Assembly: GCA_964559835.1 (NCBI GenBank)
Contig: CAZLJE010000003.1
Location: 1-64,000 of the forward strand
Direction: 5' to 3'
Source: DAISJI01 sp964559835
GTDB lineage: Bacteria; Acidobacteriota; Terriglobia; Terriglobales; Acidobacteriaceae
DNA length: 64,000 nt
Below are positions 59,897 through 64,000 of this stretch, piece after piece. The notes below the pieces were generated by a model. The model worked only from the letters and a program-made list of their open reading frames with translations, was not told the DNA's origin and did no database searches. Numbering within the stretch: the first letter of the stretch is position 1; each line of letters begins with the position of its first letter. Position numbers and translations under genes: made by a program.

Positions 59897-60133
59897 GTGA
59901 GCCAAACTCATCAGCCGCCTCCTCCTCATTCCTCCAGCAGCACCGGCGAGCGGGTCAACCGCAAGATCGAGGAAGCGGCACGCACGCTCGAACTCGAGAC
60001 CGAGCGGCTGATCCAGTACATCAACACCGAAGTCGTGCCGGAAGTGCGCAAGCACTCCAGCCGCGGACTGCGAACCGCCTCGGACAAGCTGCGGGAGTTC
60101 GCGGAGTACCTGGACAAGAATTCGGCCCGATAG
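59897..60133 (+). CDS. small hypothetical helical protein
   Basis: This is a 78-residue protein from a GTG start. After a proline/serine-rich N-terminus, one long amphipathic helix runs through VNRKIEEAARTLELETERLI, then NTEVVPEVRKHSSRGLRTAS and LREFAEYLDKNSAR. It has phasin- or coiled-coil-like character. The longer frame running through the same bases belongs to the false upstream extension of rlpA. Confidence 0.6.
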   Translation: MSQTHQPPPPHSSSSTGERVNRKIEEAARTLELETERLIQYINTEVVPEVRKHSSRGLRTASDKLREFAEYLDKNSAR

Positions 60134-60157
60134 ACGGCGAGTACAACGCTCGAAATC

Positions 60158-60231
60158 CGTATTCCGTATCTCGTATTCGGTATTCCGGTTCGCAATCTTC
60201 TGCTGTGACGGAATACGGAATACGGAATACG
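60158..60231. repeat. GGAATAC-type inverted repeat, copy 2
   Basis: The left arm (60158-60187, CCGTATTCCGTATCTCG then TATTCGGTATTCC) and right arm (60210-60231, GGAATACGGAATACGGAATA) match copy 1 at 42046-42136. The probable rlpA start codon lies just before the right arm, so the repeat encodes the first residues of that protein. Confidence 0.8.
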
Positions 60232-60948
60232 TCTTTTGCGGCGAAGAGCTTAGTGGCGATATCGCTTCTGGCCTTTGCCATCGGATGCGGTGGGCACAAG
60301 CGCGCCAAGGTCTACACCCCGCCTCCGCCTCCGATCCAGCAACCGCAAGTCGCACAGGTCCCTCCCCCTCCTCAGATACAGGTTCCCGACGACGCAAAGC
60401 CGCTCTGGGTGCAGCTTGGAAAGGCGAGCTGGTACGGCGCCCCGTATCACAACCGTACGGCCGCCAACGGCGAGATCTACGACATGAATGCCATGACGGC
60501 CGCGCACCTCACGCTGCCGCTGAACTCGATCGTCCGCGTGACCAACGAGAAGACCGGGCACTCGACGATCGTCCGCATCACTGATCGCGGGCCGTTCGTG
60601 GAAGACCGCATCATCGACCTGTCGGTGGCGGCGGCAAAAGCGGTCGACGTCTGGCGGCCCGGCACCGCGCTGGTGAAGCTGGAAGTCCTCGAAACCCCCG
60701 CGTCCATCCGAACCGGCGGGCGCTGGGCGGTGCAGTTGGGCGGCTTCAAGGAAGAGGACGAGGCGCGCCGGGTGCAGTCGCGCTTGCAGCACCGCTATAC
60801 CCAAGCCAAGGTGCTGGCCTTCGCTTCTCCGGTCGGCGATTGGTGGGTCCGCGTCCGCGTCCCGCAGGATGACAAATATGTCGCGCGCGACGTCGCCAAG
60901 AATTCTCCCGCCCCACCAGAACTGACGTTCTTAGTAAGACTCGACTAA
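60205..60948 (+). CDS. rlpA: RlpA-like lytic transglycosylase lipoprotein with SPOR domain
   Basis: This is a 247-residue protein. The GTG at 60205 is the likeliest start; it gives a lipoprotein signal (KSLVAISLLAFAIGC). After a proline-rich stretch comes a double-psi beta-barrel with the RlpA signature (GKASWYGAPYHNRTAANGEI, LPLNSIVRVTNEKTG, RITDRGPFVEDRIIDLS). A C-terminal SPOR domain follows (WAVQLGGFKEEDEARRVQSR). RlpA cleaves or binds denuded peptidoglycan at the septum. The residues after the GTG are repeat-encoded, so the ancestral start may differ. Confidence 0.88.
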   Translation: MTEYGIRNTSFAAKSLVAISLLAFAIGCGGHKRAKVYTPPPPPIQQPQVAQVPPPPQIQVPDDAKPLWVQLGKASWYGAPYHNRTAANGEIYDMNAMTAAHLTLPLNSIVRVTNEKTGHSTIVRITDRGPFVEDRIIDLSVAAAKAVDVWRPGTALVKLEVLETPASIRTGGRWAVQLGGFKEEDEARRVQSRLQHRYTQAKVLAFASPVGDWWVRVRVPQDDKYVARDVAKNSPAPPELTFLVRLD

Positions 60949-60950
60949 AT

Positions 60951-61019
60951 CAGTTGTAAGTTGGAAGTTGAAAGTTGTAACTTGGCACCGGGCAACTTAG
61001 AACTTGCAACTTACAACTG
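60951..61019. repeat. reiterated inverted repeat (AAGTTGTAAG type)
   Basis: The left arm (60951-60985) repeats AGTTGTAAGTTGGAAGTTG. The right arm (60993-61019) repeats CAACTTAGAACTTGCAACTT. The repeat fills the entire gap between rlpA and hinT and ends 4 bases before the hinT start codon. Confidence 0.75.
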
Positions 61020-61023
61020 CCTT

Positions 61024-61365
61024 ATGTCTGACTGCCTCTTCTGCAACATGATTGCCGGCAAGGTCCCTTGCAAGAAAGTTTATGAAGACGAGAAGGTGTT
61101 CGTCATCGAGGACATCCGTCCGCAGGCGCCGACGCACGTGCTCATCCTCCCGAAGACGCACATCCGCGGCCTGAAGGAAGCGCAGCCCGAAGACGCGGAG
61201 ATCATCGGCTACTCGCACCTGGTGGCGGCGCAGATCGCGCGCGAACGTGGCATCGAGGACGGCTACCGCACGGTCTACAACGTGGGCCCTCGCTCGGGTC
61301 AATCAGTCTTTCATCTCCACCTGCACCTGCTCGGCGGACGCGACCTGAAGTGGCCCCCGGGATAA
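61024..61365 (+). CDS. hinT: HIT-family nucleotide hydrolase/transferase (HinT-like)
   Basis: This is a 113-residue protein. The histidine triad is H97-L-H99-L-H101 (VFHLHLHLL). The N-terminal C4/C7 pair and DIRPQAPTHVLILPKTH fit the HinT branch, which hydrolyses phosphoramidate and AMP-linked substrates. The ATG has no ribosome site because a repeat fills the leader. Confidence 0.94.
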   Translation: MSDCLFCNMIAGKVPCKKVYEDEKVFVIEDIRPQAPTHVLILPKTHIRGLKEAQPEDAEIIGYSHLVAAQIARERGIEDGYRTVYNVGPRSGQSVFHLHLHLLGGRDLKWPPG

Positions 61366-61456
61366 AGCATGACGGGAACATCTGCGTCCCGCCGGTCACG
61401 AGATCCCTCCTCTGCCTCTCTGACTTGTTTGAACCGACACGCCGATCCGGCTGACC

Positions 61457-61669
61457 GTGGTAACCTGTGTCACGGTGAGCCGCGAAGATATCGACGCTAA
61501 GGAGCTAAAGCGATGCTCGCTTTGCCTTGGAGAAGGCCGGAGACGCTCCGATGCGCGTCCGTGCCCTGCGTGCTTTGGAATCGGCAGTGTGCACGCCATT
61601 GGTCCGCGAAAGTTCTATAAGAACCCTCTGGAGCGCGTCCAAAAAGAAAGATCCCCGAGGAAACGTTAA
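61457..61669 (+). CDS. small protein with DnaJ-type zinc-ribbon half
   Basis: This is a 70-residue protein. The segment CSLCLGEGRRRSDARPCPAC then FGIGSV has two CxxCxGxG-like knuckles, as in the cysteine-rich domain of DnaJ, but only one zinc unit and no J domain. The GTG at 61457 or the GTG at 61475 could be the start. A role as a zinc-binding adaptor is possible; nothing more is known from the sequence. Confidence 0.6.
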   Translation: MVTCVTVSREDIDAKELKRCSLCLGEGRRRSDARPCPACFGIGSVHAIGPRKFYKNPLERVQKERSPRKR

Positions 61670-61784
61670 TGCCGTTAGTTACCGACTCCCAACGCCCTCA
61701 TGACCCAAAAAGCCGAGTAGGCTGTGGCGTTCGCCTTTTGCGCAGTCTACCTGACAACAGCGACGGGGGCCAGCTTCCACTCCG

Positions 61785-62189
61785 ATGAAAATCAGACCTC
61801 AGGCGAACAACGCGGTCGTTTTGTGCGTGGATGATGAAACGGTGGGCCTGATGGTTCGCAAGCAGGTTCTTGAAGCGCGTGGCTACCGCGTCTTCGCCGC
61901 AGAAAACGGCGCCGATGCGCTGAAGACTTTTTCCTCCGAGCCTGTAGATCTCGTGGTTCTCGATTACAAGATGCCGGGAATGAATGGCGACGTTGTGGCC
62001 GAAAGAATGAAGGAGCTTAGGCCTTCGGTCCCCATTCTGATGCTCTCCGCATATGTCGATCTGCCGCGCGAGACACTTGCACTTGTGGATATGCACCTGA
62101 CGAAGGGAGAGGGCCCGCTAATTATGCTGAAGGCTGTTGCGGAATTGCTGACTCGGGCGCAGACGCGCAAAGCGGTTCCTGGCACATGA
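61785..62189 (+). CDS. single-domain response regulator
   Basis: This is a 134-residue CheY-like receiver. The acidic pair D16/D17 (LCVDDE), phospho-acceptor D60 (LVVLDYKMPGMNG) and the signalling serine/lysine (ILMLSAYVD, MHLTKGEG) are present. No output domain is fused. It lies 151 bases upstream of a multi-PAS sensor gene and could be its target. Confidence 0.92.
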   Translation: MKIRPQANNAVVLCVDDETVGLMVRKQVLEARGYRVFAAENGADALKTFSSEPVDLVVLDYKMPGMNGDVVAERMKELRPSVPILMLSAYVDLPRETLALVDMHLTKGEGPLIMLKAVAELLTRAQTRKAVPGT

Positions 62190-62339
62190 CGGGCCGTTAA
62201 CGAGCCCTTTGGTTTCAACCCAGCCTTGCGTGTTTTCCGCGAACCTTGATGCGACGAATGAAGCCGTGCACTTTGCGCGATACGCTCGCCTACAACCTTC
62301 GAAGGACAGAGCACATCGTGAAACAAGAGGTTCGGATTC

Positions 62340-64000
62340 ATGCTCGGTGGCTCCAGGTTACGGATCATGGCGCTGCGCACTCCTGCGGCGCAGTACGCGT
62401 TTGCACTGGCAGTCCTGGTCGTTTCGACGTGGATTCGTATTCTGCTGAATCCAGTTTTGGGCGAGCGCCTTCCATACATGTTCTACTTCGTCGCCGTGGC
62501 GGTCGTGAGCGTGACGTGCGACCTGCATCCAGCGCTCGTTGAACTCGTAGGCAGCGCACTGTTGACGAACCTGCTTTTCCTCACCCCACAACATCAGTTT
62601 CCGTTTAGCCGAGCCTTGTTCTTTGGCGGCCTGTACTTGATAACCGGGTCCGTCGTTGTTTATGCCGGCCAGGCTCATCACCGCTCTGCAAAAGCACTTC
62701 AGGAGCAGAAAGATTGGTTTCAGACGACACTCACCAGCATAGGTGATGCAGTGATTGCGGCCGACGCTGACGGTCTTATCACTCTTATGAACCCGGTGGC
62801 TGAAACGCTGACCGGATGGTCGTTGAGCGAGGCCCGAGGCATGCCACTCGCTGAAGTCTTCCGGATTTTCGATGAAGAGACTCGCCAGACGGTCGAAAAC
62901 CCGATGGAGAAGGTGCGGCGTCTGAACCGAGTCGTGGGGCTGGCCAATCACACAGTTTTGATCAACAAGCGTGGAGGAGAGCTTGCGATCGACGACAGCG
63001 GTGCGCCAACTTTCGCTGCCAATGGCGCTCTGACTGGCATTGTCCTTGTTTTTCGTGACGTAACAGCGCAACGCAAAGCGCAAAGGGCCGCTGCAGAACT
63101 CGCTGCCATTGTCGAGTACTCCGGTGATGCAATCGCAACCAAGAACCTCGACGGCATTATCCAGACGTGGAATGACGCTGCCGAGCGACTCTTTGGCTAT
63201 AAACGAGAGGAAATCGTCGGTAAGCCGGTCACTATTCTCATTCCTCCCGACCGATTGAATGAGGAAACCGAAATTCTCGAGCGGATTCGCAAAGGCTTGC
63301 CTTCCGAGCGACTGGAAACCGTGCGCGTCCACAAGGACGGGAAACCAGTCCATGTTTCTGTGTGCGTTTCTCCGATCAAAGATGCAGATGGGCAGATCAT
63401 CGGCGCCTCCAAAGTCGTCCACGACATAACGGCACTGGCAGCCGCACGGGAAGAATTGGTCCGGGAGAAAGAATTCCTGGCAACGACCATTGCCAGTATT
63501 GGTGACGCGGTGATGGTCGCCGACGCCGAGGGTCGCCTGACGCTGATGAACCGGGTCGCGGAAACGTTGACTGGGTGGCCGTTAGATGAAGCCCGGGGTA
63601 AGCCGCTCGGCGAAGTTTTTCGCATTATCAATCAGCAGACACGGCAAACCGTCGAAAATCCAGTGGACAAGGTGCGCCGGTTGAACAAAGTGGCGGGGCT
63701 AGCGAACCACACGATCCTAATCGCGAGAAGTGGGCAAGAGATTTCGATTGACGACAGCGGAGCTCCCATTTTTGGCCCTGACGGAGCACTGGTCGGAATC
63801 GCCCTGGTATTCCGCGATGTGACGGAAGCGAGAAACGCCGAGGTGAGGCTCACGGCGCAAGCCGCGTTGCTGGACTTGGCATGGGATGCCATCATCGTTC
63901 GGGACGAGTTGGGACACATCAAATTCTGGAATCGGGGTGCGGAGGAGTTGTACGGTTGGTCTCGGGAGGAAGCGTTGGGCAAGACGACCCACGACCTGAT
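62340..64000 (+). CDS. multi-PAS membrane sensor protein, 5' part (runs off window)
   Basis: At least 553 codons are visible with no stop; the kinase core would lie beyond the end. The N-terminal 100 residues hold three or four membrane helices (YAFALAVLVVSTWIRILL, YMFYFVAVAVVSVTC, LVGSALLTNLLFL, LFFGGLYLITGSVVVYAG). A PAS array follows: PAS1 (IGDAVIAADADGLITLMNPV), a diverged PAS2 (IVEYSGDAIATKNLDG), PAS3 (IGDAVMVADAEGRLTLMNRV) and a fourth starting at the edge (WDAIIVRDELGHIKFWNRGA). PAS1 and PAS3 are close duplicates. The ATG at 62367 is an alternative start. Confidence 0.88.
   Translation, partial: MLGGSRLRIMALRTPAAQYAFALAVLVVSTWIRILLNPVLGERLPYMFYFVAVAVVSVTCDLHPALVELVGSALLTNLLFLTPQHQFPFSRALFFGGLYLITGSVVVYAGQAHHRSAKALQEQKDWFQTTLTSIGDAVIAADADGLITLMNPVAETLTGWSLSEARGMPLAEVFRIFDEETRQTVENPMEKVRRLNRVVGLANHTVLINKRGGELAIDDSGAPTFAANGALTGIVLVFRDVTAQRKAQRAAAELAAIVEYSGDAIATKNLDGIIQTWNDAAERLFGYKREEIVGKPVTILIPPDRLNEETEILERIRKGLPSERLETVRVHKDGKPVHVSVCVSPIKDADGQIIGASKVVHDITALAAAREELVREKEFLATTIASIGDAVMVADAEGRLTLMNRVAETLTGWPLDEARGKPLGEVFRIINQQTRQTVENPVDKVRRLNKVAGLANHTILIARSGQEISIDDSGAPIFGPDGALVGIALVFRDVTEARNAEVRLTAQAALLDLAWDAIIVRDELGHIKFWNRGAEELYGWSREEALGKTTHDL

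Noticed and set aside
20286..61019. CRISPR array as an explanation for the reiterated spacers
   Set aside because: Words are 6-15 bases, vary between copies, face their complement, and have no unique spacers or cas genes nearby.

Overview
The window reads as a gene-dense, GC-rich chromosome segment from an Acidobacteriota bacterium (Terriglobia/Koribacter-like). The inference rests on the gene mix: a secretin ending in a cohesin-like domain, a sigma/anti-sigma/DUF3106 trio, DUF2934, a PEP-CTERM protein, many orphan or degenerate receiver proteins, and intergenic spacers packed with short reiterated inverted repeats. No rRNA, CRISPR array, insertion sequence or phage gene was seen. One tRNA (Val, anticodon CAC) is present.

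Layout. 1-1500: the tail of a VWA protein, a small hypothetical, and a CDGSH/DinB pair. 1538-14770: one minus-strand run of eleven tightly spaced genes, many overlapping by ATGA. In transcription order it encodes a methyltransferase, a clan GH-A-like hydrolase whose barrel looks circularly permuted, an SDR epimerase with a zinc-ribbon insert, a CDP-paratose-epimerase-like SDR, a B12-binding radical SAM enzyme, a GT4, three CgeB-type glycosyltransferases, another GT4 and an amylo-1,6-glucosidase-like protein. I read this as an uncharacterised glycan (or glycosylated metabolite) pathway and the best candidate for a new system here. 14930-18213: a degenerate receiver and a sigma-54 NtrC/histidine-kinase pair. 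18523-22640: a lipoprotein, two pseudopilins and a cohesin-tailed secretin.

22928-31419: smpB, pepA, an RG-rich pseudo-receiver, tRNA-Val, several small zinc-ribbon-like proteins, a PEP-CTERM protein, and an ECF sigma/anti-sigma/DUF3106 operon. 31537-41379: a SpoIIE-type phosphatase, trxB, a cNMP-binding/DUF1003 protein, proline dehydrogenase, an M1 peptidase with a membrane protein, and a cNMP-binding protein. 42157-46337: a cytochrome c maturation operon (ccmF, a variant ccmH, a CcmI-like protein and a carboxypeptidase-regulatory-domain protein). 46579-51809: DUF962, DUF2934, msrA, PilZ, HNH, comF, a CDP-alcohol phosphatidyltransferase and a secreted START-like protein.

51931-56342: a fumC-maeA-oprB operon that links C4-dicarboxylate metabolism to an outer-membrane porin. 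56604-64000: a YjbR-like protein, an ECF sigma factor overlapping a TonB protein with an anti-sigma-like N-terminus, rlpA, hinT, a DnaJ-zinc-like mini-protein, a receiver and the 5' part of a multi-PAS sensor that runs off the window. The second recurring theme is intergenic architecture. At least ten spacers carry inverted repeats built from short reiterated words, and other hairpin families sit downstream of genes or in frame inside one gene. All coordinates and starts come from reading the sequence. Family names come from motif recognition, not database searches.
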